From Larkinella arboricola (lineage in GTDB: Bacteria > Bacteroidota > Bacteroidia > Cytophagales > Spirosomataceae), in NCBI RefSeq assembly GCF_003259745.1, contig NZ_QLMC01000002.1, positions 732,272 to 796,271 of the forward strand: a stretch of DNA of 64,000 nt, written 5' to 3'. The notes under the pieces are model-generated. The model made no database searches, was not told where the DNA came from, and saw only the letters and a program-made list of their open reading frames with translations. The position numbers were made by a program, and so were the translations under genes. This document shows positions 1-9,133 of this stretch, piece by piece. The first letter of the stretch is position 1. The number at the start of each line of letters is the position of its first letter.

Positions 1-2
1 TT

Positions 3-482
3 ACCCAGGTCGCGCTGGCGGCTTCGGTGGATGTTTTGCCGTGGTTTCGTCAGGAGCAAAGACTGGTGGAAGTACGGCCCTATGTGGGAACCGGTCTGCT
101 GTTTTTCCGGGCCGAAGCTCACAACCTGACGACGGGAGCCTTGCAGCGGCTGACCAACAACCAGAACAGCCACCGGACCCGCGACGGGATTGAAACCCGC
201 GGGAAAGCCGGAATCAGAAACACGCACGAGCTGGTCTGGCTGACAGGCATTCGGGTGGCAACGGCTTTGTCGAGACAGATGAGCATATTCGGTGATATCC
301 GGTTCAACTTCGTCCGGACCGACAAGCTGGATGCGACGCTGGACGGCAACAATCAAATCATGAAACCGGGCAGTCTGGCCTACACGGAGGGCAATCATTA
401 CGGAAAAAACAGCACGGACAAATGGGGTTACATGGCGGTTGGACTGACGTTTTACTTTGGCGAACGCTTTAAGAAACGCTAA
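3..482 (+). CDS. Outer-membrane beta-barrel protein, 3' part only
   Basis: The reading frame is open from the left edge of the window, so the gene is truncated at its 5' end; the ATG at 27 is internal. The visible 159 residues alternate polar and hydrophobic residues and contain repeated barrel-type strands (such as VGTGLLFF and GDIRFNFVR). They end in a strand GLTFYFGE followed by a basic tail, as in outer-membrane barrels of Bacteroidota. No OmpA peptidoglycan domain follows. It converges with the next gene, 13 bp apart. The exact family cannot be decided without the N-terminus. Confidence 0.6.
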   Translation, partial: TQVALAASVDVLPWFRQEQRLVEVRPYVGTGLLFFRAEAHNLTTGALQRLTNNQNSHRTRDGIETRGKAGIRNTHELVWLTGIRVATALSRQMSIFGDIRFNFVRTDKLDATLDGNNQIMKPGSLAYTEGNHYGKNSTDKWGYMAVGLTFYFGERFKKR

Positions 483-495
483 CCCGGACTGTCCT

Positions 496-2949
496 TTACT
501 TCCCGGCTACAAAATCCGCATACGTCGCACACTCCCGGATCATATCCCGGTGGAACTGGGTCTGGCGGTATTGCTGCGCTAATTTTGACAGAAATGAGGT
601 GTATTCCGACCGGCGGAGCTTTTTCATTTCGGCGTTAAACGGTTCGGGGTCGGTCGCGTAACCGCGCCTGGCGAGTTCGGTTTCCTGCCGGGTCCAGAAG
701 GCATTCTGTTCGCAGCGGGCGGCCATGAAGCAGGCTTTTGCAGCCAGTTCCGGATTTTGAGCCGCCGAAATGGCTTTTTCAAAATAAGCTTTTGCGGCTG
801 CGGTGGTGTAATAATCCTGTTTACTCAGCGAATCCAGGGCCTGGTTCCGTTGCGGATTCTGGACCTGATGGTAAGTGTACTGGTATAAATTGGGTTCGGA
901 CCGGCTCCAGCGGGCCCGTTCCAGAATCCAGGCGTTTCCAAACCAGCTCAGATTGAATGTTCCGCAGCCCAGTTGGTAATAAAGGTGGGCGGCTGCGTCT
1001 CCCGATGCGTTTTTGGCCTGACTTTCCAGTTCCACCAGCTTTTTCAGGAACGTCACCGGCGTATACGGATTGGTTGTATTGGTGCCGGTTTTTTTGCCGA
1101 TCAGGTTAACGGCAAAGGGGTCTTCGTTAAAGTACGTTTTGAAAGGCTCGTTTTGCCATACGTTAGCGTTTACGTTGGCGAAGGCTTCGGCGGCTTCGGC
1201 GTACTTATTTTCCGCCAGCAATCTTCTTCCCAAAAGAACGTGCAGCGCATCGGACGTAAAACCGCTTAACCGAAGCAGGCGTTTGTCAAAATCGGTTTGG
1301 TTGGCATTGGTGGCAAAAGCGACTACCTGCCGAACGGTTGCCGCCGACGTGGTGTCTTCAATGTCGTATAAATCCGAATGACTGTTAAAGTAGATTTCGT
1401 TTTTATTCAGTTGGGACGAGGTCAAAGCTGTCAGCAGAAATGCTTTGGCGGTGTTGGGGCCGTTCGATTGCGCCGGTTTTGACCGGAAACAACCCGCCAG
1501 AAAACCGCCCGATTCTTTTGCCGCAGCTTTTCCGTAGCCGTATTTAGCGGCCCACTGCTTGCAGGTTTCCACAAAGGCGTTCGTCATGTAGAAATTGAGC
1601 GAATTGCCAAACTGTTCAAGATAGCCAATAAGTTGGTTTTCAGCTTCGGGGGTGATGGTTTCGGTCTGGGCCGTCAGTAGCAACATCTGTTGCAGGGCGA
1701 TCTGTTTTTTCAGGACCGGGTTTGTGGTTGGTTGCTGACTCGCCAGATCAAGGTGCTTTTTGGCGTCGGCATACGCTTTGCCGAGGTAGTCCAGATAAGC
1801 GGTGGCGGTATACCAGAAAGCCGGGTTTTTCAACGCTTTAGTTTCTGCCGATTCCAGCGCGAAACTCCTCAACTGCTCAAAATAGTCGGGCGCTTCTTTT
1901 TGGCGGTTTACAAACCGGAGGGAGTCGGCCCGGCTGGTCTCGTCGTAGCCGTAAAGGGGCGCACCATCCTGAAAGAAATAATATTCATTGCGGTTGATTT
2001 CCCGCGCCATGACCAGTTCGATCAGCGGGTTTTCCGGATTCAACCGAACCATTTCCTTCAAAAACGGCAGGGCATCCTGCTTTGGCTGAATGGCACAGAG
2101 CGCATACACCGCAGCTTTTTCGTGATTGTTGGCACAGTAATCAAGTGCTTTTTCCCGAAATCGGATCCCGTAAATCCGCAGGCTGGCTTCGGCTTCGCGC
2201 CGACGCGAGGGGCAGCGGTCAAATACCTGCGCAAATTCGTAAATAGCCCGGGCCGTATCGCCTACTGCCATCGTCGCCCCGGCGTGACGGCTATACGCCC
2301 AATCGCTGAGAAACGTTTTTTTCGACAAGGGGCGGACCAGTTCATCATACAAAACCCGGCTTTGCTCATATTTTTTCGCCAGAGCCGCCAGCTTAACCGC
2401 CTGAAAGGCATACCGTTCTTTCAGAAAACCATCCTGCGTGGCTGCATACCCGGCGCGGGCTTCGTTCAGCAAAGCCGTTAACCGAACCGTCGACGTATCC
2501 TGCGGAGTTGCATCCATTTCCCAGCTATTGCGCGGTTTGGGGGCCGCTTCCTCGGCTCGCCAGGCCAGATTCAGGTACGTTAAAGCCGCTGGATTGGATG
2601 CGGTAGCCCAGCGTACCAGTTCGTTCGACGCTTTGGTGTCGCGGTTATACAACGCGTTGACGATTGCGGTTTGGGTTACTTTTTTCTGCGTATACGTTTC
2701 CCAGGCCAGCACGTTTGGGTCGGGTTGCAGGGAGTCTTTTGCCGGACCAAAGGAATCTGCATACCGGTACAACAGCGGAGTAAAATGGTATACCTGATCG
2801 CGAACCGATGCCTGGCTGCTTTCCGGCATGAAAAAGCTCATGAACTCATTGATGTCGGATGTGCTCGGCCCGCAGGCGAAACCGATCAGGATCGCAAGCG
2901 ACAACAAGAGGCTACGGAGACGGCCGGTAAAGAGACTGGAGAAACGCAT
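496..2949 (-). CDS. Large exported TPR-like protein of unknown function
   Basis: About 817 residues. I chose the ATG at 2949 (MRFSSLFTGRL), which gives a basic N-region, a hydrophobic stretch and Cys-Gly (GFACG), a signal peptide that may be lipid-modified although the lipobox is imperfect. An ATG at 2994 would add 15 residues and deepen the overlap with the upstream gene. The body is alpha-helical, rich in Ala, Tyr and Leu, with repeated helical pairs around segments such as YAEAAEAFANV and AKAYFEKAIS that look like degenerate TPR units. No catalytic motif was recognised. Its 5' end overlaps the upstream same-strand gene by 38 bp, which suggests co-transcription and perhaps translational coupling. 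Confidence 0.75.
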   Translation of the reverse strand: MRFSSLFTGRLRSLLLSLAILIGFACGPSTSDINEFMSFFMPESSQASVRDQVYHFTPLLYRYADSFGPAKDSLQPDPNVLAWETYTQKKVTQTAIVNALYNRDTKASNELVRWATASNPAALTYLNLAWRAEEAAPKPRNSWEMDATPQDTSTVRLTALLNEARAGYAATQDGFLKERYAFQAVKLAALAKKYEQSRVLYDELVRPLSKKTFLSDWAYSRHAGATMAVGDTARAIYEFAQVFDRCPSRRREAEASLRIYGIRFREKALDYCANNHEKAAVYALCAIQPKQDALPFLKEMVRLNPENPLIELVMAREINRNEYYFFQDGAPLYGYDETSRADSLRFVNRQKEAPDYFEQLRSFALESAETKALKNPAFWYTATAYLDYLGKAYADAKKHLDLASQQPTTNPVLKKQIALQQMLLLTAQTETITPEAENQLIGYLEQFGNSLNFYMTNAFVETCKQWAAKYGYGKAAAKESGGFLAGCFRSKPAQSNGPNTAKAFLLTALTSSQLNKNEIYFNSHSDLYDIEDTTSAATVRQVVAFATNANQTDFDKRLLRLSGFTSDALHVLLGRRLLAENKYAEAAEAFANVNANVWQNEPFKTYFNEDPFAVNLIGKKTGTNTTNPYTPVTFLKKLVELESQAKNASGDAAAHLYYQLGCGTFNLSWFGNAWILERARWSRSEPNLYQYTYHQVQNPQRNQALDSLSKQDYYTTAAAKAYFEKAISAAQNPELAAKACFMAARCEQNAFWTRQETELARRGYATDPEPFNAEMKKLRRSEYTSFLSKLAQQYRQTQFHRDMIRECATYADFVAGK

Positions 2950-3964
2950 GGGAATACGGCGAAAGAACGGTAGAATCGAGATGATAGAGGGCAAATGTAA
3001 GTTTTTGGTTACTAATTTTTGATAACACCAATTCTTTTGCGCTCATCAGGTCGTCGGGCTGGCACGCTTCGGTTCGGAAGACATCACCCCGGCGGATGGA
3101 TAAGCCCAGTGCCGTCGTGTCGCGTACCGCTACGAAACGGTTTTCGTCTTTCGGTTGCAGGGCCGGAAAAGCCGCCAGCGTTGTCTGATCGACATTGTTG
3201 AGCAAGGTCAGAAACCGGTTGTTGCGGTAAACGACCGTCCAGCGGAACAACGGAAAGACAACGTCCAGCGGCAGCGAATAGTGTTCGAGCTGGTCCAGAT
3301 ACCGCCCGGCAACTGCCAGATCGAAGATGGAGTTTCGGGTTTCGGGCCGTTTCCAGTCGGCCATATTGTAGACCATCAGCATACCCCGGTCAACGGGCGG
3401 AATACCGGTTTGGTCGGCATACTTGATCTGGTGGAGCCGGATGGTGGCCGAAACCGTACCCCGAAAACGGTTTTTGACTTCCCGAAGCAACTGAAAATAC
3501 CGGTCGCGGCTGCGGGCGGTCCAGTCGCAATCCAGTTGAAGCTCCTGAAAGATAATGTCGTTCTGTTGACTAAGCTGGCTGATTTTCCGGAAGATATTTT
3601 CGGCCAGAACCGGAACCGCCGAAGTCGGGCAACGAAGCAGGGTCTGATTGGTGATAAAAACTACCGGCACCACCGTCAGGCCAGCGGGTTTGTGGGCAAA
3701 CCTAACGACGGCTTTGGGCAGGGGCGACTGCGTGGCCGGGTCCCAATCGACATCAAAATACCGTACATAAAGTTTTTGAATGTGAAGCTGACGAAGGAGT
3801 TGAAGATCGGAAGAAGCGGGTTGGTAGGTAGTCTGCCAGGAATAAAAAGCGGGCGTTAGGTGTTTGGGAGCCGGTTTTTCGCAGGAAAAGAAAAGCAGGA
3901 GGAATAGACTTGCAAAAGAGATAAACCCATTAATTCTGAGTATGCTCCAACTTTCCTGCTTCAT
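2912..3964 (-). CDS. Lipoprotein, possibly a DUF3142-like TIM-barrel protein
   Basis: 350 residues. An N-terminal hydrophobic segment ends in FFSCEK, consistent with a lipoprotein signal with a non-ideal lipobox. The mature part starts with HLTPAFYSWQTTYQ and contains LYVRYFDVDWD, VVPVVFITN and ELQLDCDWTARSRDRYF. This regular strand and acidic-motif pattern resembles glycosidase-like TIM barrels and, from memory, DUF3142 proteins. No activity can be assigned. It is the upstream partner of the large exported helical protein, whose start lies inside its 3' end, so the two probably act together at the cell envelope. Confidence 0.7.
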   Translation of the reverse strand: MKQESWSILRINGFISFASLFLLLFFSCEKPAPKHLTPAFYSWQTTYQPASSDLQLLRQLHIQKLYVRYFDVDWDPATQSPLPKAVVRFAHKPAGLTVVPVVFITNQTLLRCPTSAVPVLAENIFRKISQLSQQNDIIFQELQLDCDWTARSRDRYFQLLREVKNRFRGTVSATIRLHQIKYADQTGIPPVDRGMLMVYNMADWKRPETRNSIFDLAVAGRYLDQLEHYSLPLDVVFPLFRWTVVYRNNRFLTLLNNVDQTTLAAFPALQPKDENRFVAVRDTTALGLSIRRGDVFRTEACQPDDLMSAKELVLSKISNQKLTFALYHLDSTVLSPYSHAFLQSLYRPSP

Positions 3965-3996
3965 TTTGAGTCTTTAATCAATAAACGACAGGCGCC

Positions 3997-4344
3997 ATGA
4001 AAACCTTTGTGAGTATACTCATTTTGACGGTAATTATCGGCTGTCAGGAGAAAAATCCGGCCCCGGCGACGGTTCCGGATTGCATTCAGCAGGTAATCGA
4101 AAAAATCAGGCAGGAAACCGTCTGGAATCCACCGGCGCGGGTGTATCGGTATGAATTTAAAGGTCAGGAGGTGTATTATATCCCGCCCCGTTGCTGCGAT
4201 ATTCCAAGTGTGGTGATTGCCCGCTGCGACACGCTTTGTGCCCCTGACGGCGGTTTTACCGGAAAAGGAGATGGGCGCTGCCCGGACTTTGCCCGGGAAG
4301 CCCGAAATCCGGTGCTGGTTTGGGAAGACACGCGCAGCAAGTAA
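3997..4344 (+). CDS. Small Cys-rich lipoprotein (DUF6970-like)
   Basis: 115 residues with a clear lipoprotein signal (TVIIGC, predicted lipidated Cys16). The C-terminal half carries PPRCCDIPSVV and CDTLCAPDGGFTGKGDGRCP, a conserved Cys/Gly block I associate with DUF6970 proteins of Bacteroidota. The function is unknown. The Cys residues may form disulfides outside the cytoplasm. It is divergent from the DUF3142-like lipoprotein (32 bp between the starts) and converges with the nucleoside hydrolase, only 3 bp away. Confidence 0.7.
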   Translation: MKTFVSILILTVIIGCQEKNPAPATVPDCIQQVIEKIRQETVWNPPARVYRYEFKGQEVYYIPPRCCDIPSVVIARCDTLCAPDGGFTGKGDGRCPDFAREARNPVLVWEDTRSK

Positions 4345-4347
4345 GCT

Positions 4348-5307
4348 CTAACGCCCCAGCATCAGCGTTTCGATTCGTTGCTGAACCACCTCCGGCGACC
4401 CCTTTATTTTCAGATACTGGTGGTTGGTTTGGGGTGTTGACTGCCATTCGTTGCTGCCGTCTGCGGCCACGATACACTGCCCTTTTTCGGCCGAAAAATA
4501 AGGCTCAATCCCTTCGACTGCTTCCAGTATGGCGACCTGATCCCAACTGGCCCGGCCCTGAAAACCGTTGTATTTTTCGTACCCCCGGTAAACCGGACTT
4601 TTCTGCGGGCAGCGTTCCCGGAAAGCCGCTCCACCCGTTACAATCTGCTGGCCCACTTCCCACCCCGCAAACGTTACAGGCAACGTCCACTTCCGCAGGC
4701 AATTGACAGTCGAAGCGGGGTCGGGGCGGTAGAAGTTGGCTTCTTTGCCCTTCGGAAACTGGCCGCCCATACATGACCAGCGTTTTACTTTTCTGGCCAC
4801 CAACGCCCGACCATCCAGCGGACTGGCGGCATCCGGGCCCGAATTGAGCAACCGGCTCAGGCTGGTCAGGTGACCAATCGTGATGATGACCACACTGCCG
4901 TCGGCCTGGGCGGCCAGCAGGCGACGGTATACCGTTGTGGCGTCTTCGGCGGTGCTGTTCGTTACTTTATGCGGAAATTCCTGCGCAACGGCCTGCGTGT
5001 ATTTTGAAAAATTTCTCAGCGAATCCCGCTGGCTGACCCCGATGGGCAGATTGCCCCGTCCGAAGAAGGTGTTAATGGCGTCGGTACAGGCGGCACTATG
5101 GGCTTCGTCGCTGGTGACGATCACCCCCAGAATCTGGGCTTTTCCGGCCCGTTCGTAGGCGTGGAGCATGGCCAGCGCCCCTACATCGTCCACGTCCGAA
5201 TCCATGTCCGTATCCAGAATAACCGGTACGGGCGATTGGGCGGAGGAGGGGAGTGGACCAGAAAGTAGACCTATAACCAGCAGGCTTGCTAAAAAAAGGG
5301 TACGCAT
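4348..5307 (-). CDS. Secreted nucleoside hydrolase-like protein (IUNH family)
   Basis: 319 residues. Residues 1-23 form a signal peptide ending near SSAQS, so the enzyme is probably periplasmic or secreted. The mature N-terminus has the family's calcium/ribose signature VILDTDMDSDVDDVGAL; the Asp cluster corresponds to the DxDxxxDD motif of inosine-uridine nucleoside hydrolases. Family members cleave the N-glycosidic bond of ribonucleosides, but secreted Bacteroidota homologues are often untested and may use other ribosyl or glycosyl substrates. It lies downstream of the GH65 gene on the same strand but behind a hairpin, so it may be a separate unit. Confidence 0.85.
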   Translation of the reverse strand: MRTLFLASLLVIGLLSGPLPSSAQSPVPVILDTDMDSDVDDVGALAMLHAYERAGKAQILGVIVTSDEAHSAACTDAINTFFGRGNLPIGVSQRDSLRNFSKYTQAVAQEFPHKVTNSTAEDATTVYRRLLAAQADGSVVIITIGHLTSLSRLLNSGPDAASPLDGRALVARKVKRWSCMGGQFPKGKEANFYRPDPASTVNCLRKWTLPVTFAGWEVGQQIVTGGAAFRERCPQKSPVYRGYEKYNGFQGRASWDQVAILEAVEGIEPYFSAEKGQCIVAADGSNEWQSTPQTNHQYLKIKGSPEVVQQRIETLMLGR

Positions 5308-5341
5308 AGTACGGTTTTGCCAACAACGAAAGTACGGTGTT

Positions 5342-5371
5342 TTCCGGAGCGATCGTAAAACCGCTCCGGAA
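5342..5371 (-). terminator. Hairpin downstream of the GH65 gene
   Basis: TTCCGGAGCG (5342-5351) and its exact complement CGCTCCGGAA (5362-5371) flank a 10-nt loop, immediately downstream of the GH65 stop on the minus strand. No U tract follows, so it may be a weak terminator or a processing/stability hairpin that separates GH65 from the nucleoside hydrolase. Confidence 0.5.
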
Positions 5372-5377
5372 TCTGAC

Positions 5378-7702
5378 TTAATCTACCTCAGCCGTTTTTT
5401 CAATCCGGCTTTTGCTGTTTGGGGCAACGGATACGGTTTCATTGAACAGTAAAATTTCTACAGGCTTGCCGGAGAAGTTCTGAACCGTTACATCCGTTTG
5501 GGTTACTTTCACTTCCAGCAAGGCACCCCGGAAACGGATTTTGAAGGCCAGCGACTCCCAGTTGTCCGGGCAGTACGGGTTTAAGACCACCTGATCGTTC
5601 CTGATTCGCATCCCGCCGAACCCCTTGACGACGGCCAGCCAGCTTCCGGCCATCGAGGTGATGTGGCAGCCGTCTTCCGTATCGTTGTTGTAATCATCGA
5701 GGTCCAGCCGGGCCGTGCGCAGGTACATTTCGTACGCTTTGTCTTTCATGCCCAGTTTCGACGCCAGCACCGAGTGGACGCAGGGGGATAGCGACGATTC
5801 GTGGACGGTCATTGGTTCGTAGAAATCAAAGTTCCGGCGAATGGTATTTTCGTCAAAATCGTCTTCAAAAAAGTAGATTCCTTGCAGCACATCGGCCTGT
5901 TTGATGAAGCACGAACGCAGAATCCGGTCCCACGACCAGTGCTGGTTCAGCGGACGCTGGCCTTTCGGAATCTCGTTGACCGTCATCAATTCCTTGTCCA
6001 GAAACGATTCCTGTTGCAGAAATACCTGCCGGGTTTCGTCGTAAGGAAAGTACATATGGTCAACAATGTGCCGGGCGGTCGCAATTTCCTTTTCTTCGCG
6101 GAAGTGAATCCGGTCGCACAGTTCATTAAACTTCTCGTGGTTCAACTCCTTCACGCGTCCGACGGCTTCAATCGTATAGCGCAACGTCCAGGTAGCCAGG
6201 TAATTGGTGTACCAGTTGTTGTTGACGTTGTTTTCGTACTCGTTTGGTCCCGTAACGCCCAGCATCACATACTGTTGCTTGGCCTCCGACCAGTTGACGC
6301 GCTGACTCCAGAACCGGCTAATGGCAATCAGTACCTCCAGACCGTATTCGACCAGGTAATTTTCGTCGCCCGTATACCGGATGTAGTCGTAAATGGCGTA
6401 GGCGATGGCCCCGTTGCGGTGGATTTCCTCAAAGGTGATTTCCCACTCATTGTGGCACTCCTCGCCGTTCATCGTCACCATCGGATAAAGCGCGGCCCCG
6501 GCTTTGAAACCCAGCTTCCGGGCATTTTCGATGGCCTTCTCCAGATGTTTATACCGGTATCGCAGGAGGTTTCGGCTCACCTTCTGGTCGGCGGTGGAGA
6601 GGTAAAACGGCAGGCAGTAGGCTTCGGTATCCCAGTAGGTGGAGCCGCCGTATTTTTCGCCGGTAAATCCTTTCGGGCCGATGTTCAGCCGCTCGTCCTC
6701 GCCGGTGTAGGTCTGGTTAAGCTGGAAAATGCAGAACCGGATGCCCTGCTGGGCCGCAGCATCGCCTTCAATCGTGATGTCGTTCGTCTTCCATTTGTCG
6801 GCCCAGGCCTGCTGCTGATCGAGTAGCATCCGGTCGAAGCCTTTCCGGGTGATGCGCTGAATGGATTTGTGCGCTTCGCCAACCATGAAATCCGGGTCGT
6901 GGTTGAGCGACGATAGGTTGACGGCGTATTTATAAATGACGGTTTCCTGACCCTGCTGACAATCGAGCGTCATGCGGTTGGCCACGTATTTTTCCCGCCG
7001 GATGGGCTGCGACTGAAAATCGACCCGGACACCGTTCTGCTCAATCTCGACGCACATACCCGAGCAAACGTGAAATCCGGTTTTGCGGGTCCGCAGTTCA
7101 ATATAGCCTTCTCCGTAGGCGGTTTCTTTCCGCACCTCGTCCCAGAACGTTTCGTCGTAGTTAGAATCCCGGTTGCGGATGTTGCCGTCGATGTAGGGTT
7201 CAACGGTAATCTTGGCGTCAAAATTCAGGGGTGTCAGGCTGTAGCGGATGGCCCCGGCTTCGTCGTCAACAATCGAGCAAAACCGTTTGGTGTTCACCTG
7301 AAGCTCTTTTCCGCTTTTCAGAACGGCGACAAAAGACCGTTCAAGGTAGCCTTCCCGCATGTTCAGCACCCGCCGAAAATCGCGCACCTCGCAGGTGTTC
7401 AGATCGAGGGATTCGTATTCGATTGTAATGTCGATGCCGATCCAGTTGGCTGCGTTCAGGACTTTGGCGAAGTAGTCGGGATACCCGTTTTTCCACCAGC
7501 CCACGCGGGTTTTATCGGGGTAATACACGCCCGCAATGTAGTTGCCCTGCAAGGTTTTACCCGAGAAATGCTCTTCAAAATTACCCCGCTGGCCCATGCG
7601 TCCGTTGCCCAGACTCATGACGCTTTCCGTAATTTCGTTGTAGTTGCGGTGGAAATCTTCTTCAACAATTAACCAGGGGTCGTGCTTCAAATACTGTTTC
7701 AT
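5378..7702 (-). CDS. Glycoside hydrolase family 65 phosphorylase, probable maltose phosphorylase
   Basis: 774 residues from the ATG at 7702 (MKQYLKHDPW). The longer open frame only adds a TTG-started leader. There is no signal peptide, so the enzyme is cytoplasmic. The family's N-terminal beta-sandwich segment (ITESVMSLGNGRMGQRGNFEE) is followed by the (alpha/alpha)6 catalytic domain. VTGPNEYENNV carries the expected general-acid Glu at about residue 488. GH65 phosphorylases convert an alpha-glucoside plus phosphate to beta-glucose-1-phosphate and a sugar. The beta-phosphoglucomutase gene in the same operon strongly supports this inverting reaction. Maltose is the likeliest substrate given the neighbouring amylases; kojibiose, nigerose or trehalose cannot be excluded. 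Confidence 0.9.
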   Translation of the reverse strand: MKQYLKHDPWLIVEEDFHRNYNEITESVMSLGNGRMGQRGNFEEHFSGKTLQGNYIAGVYYPDKTRVGWWKNGYPDYFAKVLNAANWIGIDITIEYESLDLNTCEVRDFRRVLNMREGYLERSFVAVLKSGKELQVNTKRFCSIVDDEAGAIRYSLTPLNFDAKITVEPYIDGNIRNRDSNYDETFWDEVRKETAYGEGYIELRTRKTGFHVCSGMCVEIEQNGVRVDFQSQPIRREKYVANRMTLDCQQGQETVIYKYAVNLSSLNHDPDFMVGEAHKSIQRITRKGFDRMLLDQQQAWADKWKTNDITIEGDAAAQQGIRFCIFQLNQTYTGEDERLNIGPKGFTGEKYGGSTYWDTEAYCLPFYLSTADQKVSRNLLRYRYKHLEKAIENARKLGFKAGAALYPMVTMNGEECHNEWEITFEEIHRNGAIAYAIYDYIRYTGDENYLVEYGLEVLIAISRFWSQRVNWSEAKQQYVMLGVTGPNEYENNVNNNWYTNYLATWTLRYTIEAVGRVKELNHEKFNELCDRIHFREEKEIATARHIVDHMYFPYDETRQVFLQQESFLDKELMTVNEIPKGQRPLNQHWSWDRILRSCFIKQADVLQGIYFFEDDFDENTIRRNFDFYEPMTVHESSLSPCVHSVLASKLGMKDKAYEMYLRTARLDLDDYNNDTEDGCHITSMAGSWLAVVKGFGGMRIRNDQVVLNPYCPDNWESLAFKIRFRGALLEVKVTQTDVTVQNFSGKPVEILLFNETVSVAPNSKSRIEKTAEVD

Positions 7703-7786
7703 CCGATACTCGTTTTTTAGAATCGTTGGGGACAAGCCATCCGTAGACGGTATTCAGCAATTTATCGGCCAGTTTCAGGAAAACGT

Positions 7787-8359
7787 TTAGTTTGACACGG
7801 CCCCGGTGGCCTGCTGCTTCACGCGAAGGGCCTGATTGACGTGCCGTTCGGTATGGGCCACGAGCATCAGAAAGGCGTCGCCCACACTGATTTTGATCCA
7901 GTTACCAAACAGCGTCATTATTTTTTCGCGGTTCCAGTCGAGGTATGGGGCTTTGTCGAGCAACTCGTGCAGGAGCTGTTGTAATTCGATAAACTGCTGC
8001 ATCACTTCCCGGGCATTCAGATCGGGGCGGGGATTCATGAACGAAACCGTCGGCAGCTTCATTTTGGTGTCAGGATCAACGGCATAGCGCAGCAACCGGC
8101 CCACCATACCGGCTTCCAGCGACTGATCGGTCGGCGTGGTTTGAATCAGCCCGAGGTCGTCTACTTTCTTCTGGAGATTCCGGATGTAAAACCGTTCGGC
8201 CAGATTAAGGTGCTGCAAACACTGCGTGATGCTCCACTGCCGGGTGTCTGGCTTCCAGTTCAGTTGCTCGTCGGTCAGGGGCCGAAATTCGCGCTCGACG
8301 GTCGCCAGAACGGTCCGGATTCGCTCCTGAAGCCGTTGAGCCGTTTCTATTTTTTGCAT
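7787..8359 (-). CDS. DinB-family (four-helix bundle) protein
   Basis: 190 residues, no signal peptide. ERFRPLTDEQLNWKP-type N-terminal helices, WSITQCLQHLNLAERFY near residue 50 and a C-terminal HTERHVNQALRVK give the three spaced His positions usual in metal-binding DinB/YfiT-like hydrolase folds. The superfamily includes thiol transferases and damage-inducible proteins, so the name does not give a reaction. It sits between pgmB and the GH65 gene on the same strand (22 bp after pgmB), so it is probably co-transcribed with sugar genes although no direct role is known. Confidence 0.8.
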   Translation of the reverse strand: MQKIETAQRLQERIRTVLATVEREFRPLTDEQLNWKPDTRQWSITQCLQHLNLAERFYIRNLQKKVDDLGLIQTTPTDQSLEAGMVGRLLRYAVDPDTKMKLPTVSFMNPRPDLNAREVMQQFIELQQLLHELLDKAPYLDWNREKIMTLFGNWIKISVGDAFLMLVAHTERHVNQALRVKQQATGAVSN

Positions 8360-8381
8360 GGTTTCTTTTGTTAAAATACCG

Positions 8382-9044
8382 TTAGCGATTCATTACCGAT
8401 AACGATAAAACCTGATTCAGCGTTAATGCCGCCAGCGAGCCTGCCACCAGGTCGGCCCGCGTCAGAACCGTCGGTTCGCCAATTCCCACGGCCAGCATAC
8501 CGCCCCGTTTGGCGGCTTCAATACCGGCTACGGCATCTTCAATGACCACGCATTCGTCCGGCTGAACCCCTAGTTCGGCGGCTCCTTTCAGAAATACTTC
8601 CGGATCGGGTTTGCCCCGGCTGATTTTCGTTCCGTCGATGATGGCGTCGAAGTCGTCGAGCATTCCGATGCGTTCCAGAATCAGCCGGGCGTTTTTGCTG
8701 ACCGAACCCAGAGCGGATTTCAGTCCGGCGGCTTTCACCTGCGCAAAGAAGTCGGTTACGCCCGGCAGCATGTTAGCGGGCGTCATTTGCGAAACCAGTT
8801 CGAGGTACCATTCGTTTTTCCGGGCGGCCAGTTCGGCTTTCGTTTCGTCGGACAGGGTCAGACCACCGTGCGCCAGAATAATGTCCAGCGATTCGGTCCG
8901 GCTGACGCCTTTTAGCTGCTCGTTGAATTCTTCAGAAATGTCAAATCCGAGGCTATTGGCCATGCGTCGCCAGGCCTGGTAGTGGAAAATGGCGGTATCG
9001 ACAATAACGCCGTCGAGGTCAAACAATAGGGCTTTTATGGGCAT
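8382..9044 (-). CDS. pgmB: Beta-phosphoglucomutase
   Basis: 220 residues, HAD superfamily with a cap domain. LLFDLDGVIVDTA holds the nucleophile and acid/base Asp pair. NEQLKGVSRTESL in the cap matches the substrate-specificity loop of beta-phosphoglucomutases. GSVSKNA and GKPDPEVF-x-GA carry the motif II Ser and motif III Lys, and CVVIEDAVAGIEAA the motif IV acids. It interconverts beta-glucose-1-phosphate and glucose-6-phosphate in the cytoplasm, which is the step after GH65 phosphorolysis. It lies 89 bp downstream of the GH13 amylase and 22 bp upstream of the DinB gene, within one probable operon. Confidence 0.93.
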   Translation of the reverse strand: MPIKALLFDLDGVIVDTAIFHYQAWRRMANSLGFDISEEFNEQLKGVSRTESLDIILAHGGLTLSDETKAELAARKNEWYLELVSQMTPANMLPGVTDFFAQVKAAGLKSALGSVSKNARLILERIGMLDDFDAIIDGTKISRGKPDPEVFLKGAAELGVQPDECVVIEDAVAGIEAAKRGGMLAVGIGEPTVLTRADLVAGSLAALTLNQVLSLSVMNR

Positions 9045-9133
9045 TGGGGCTTGGTTCGGTCAGGTTGTATGCCGCAATAAAGTGATAAAAATAGACTTAA
9101 TAGATACCGTTGGCGCGTTTTATCACCACCCAC

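Noticed and set aside
1690-2481. Long plus-strand frame (263 codons) inside the large exported protein gene
   Set aside because: It lies antisense to a gene with a signal peptide and coherent helical repeats; the antisense product is Phe/Arg/Gln-rich with no recognisable fold. The same applies to other long antisense frames, such as those over the GH65, topA and GH13 genes.
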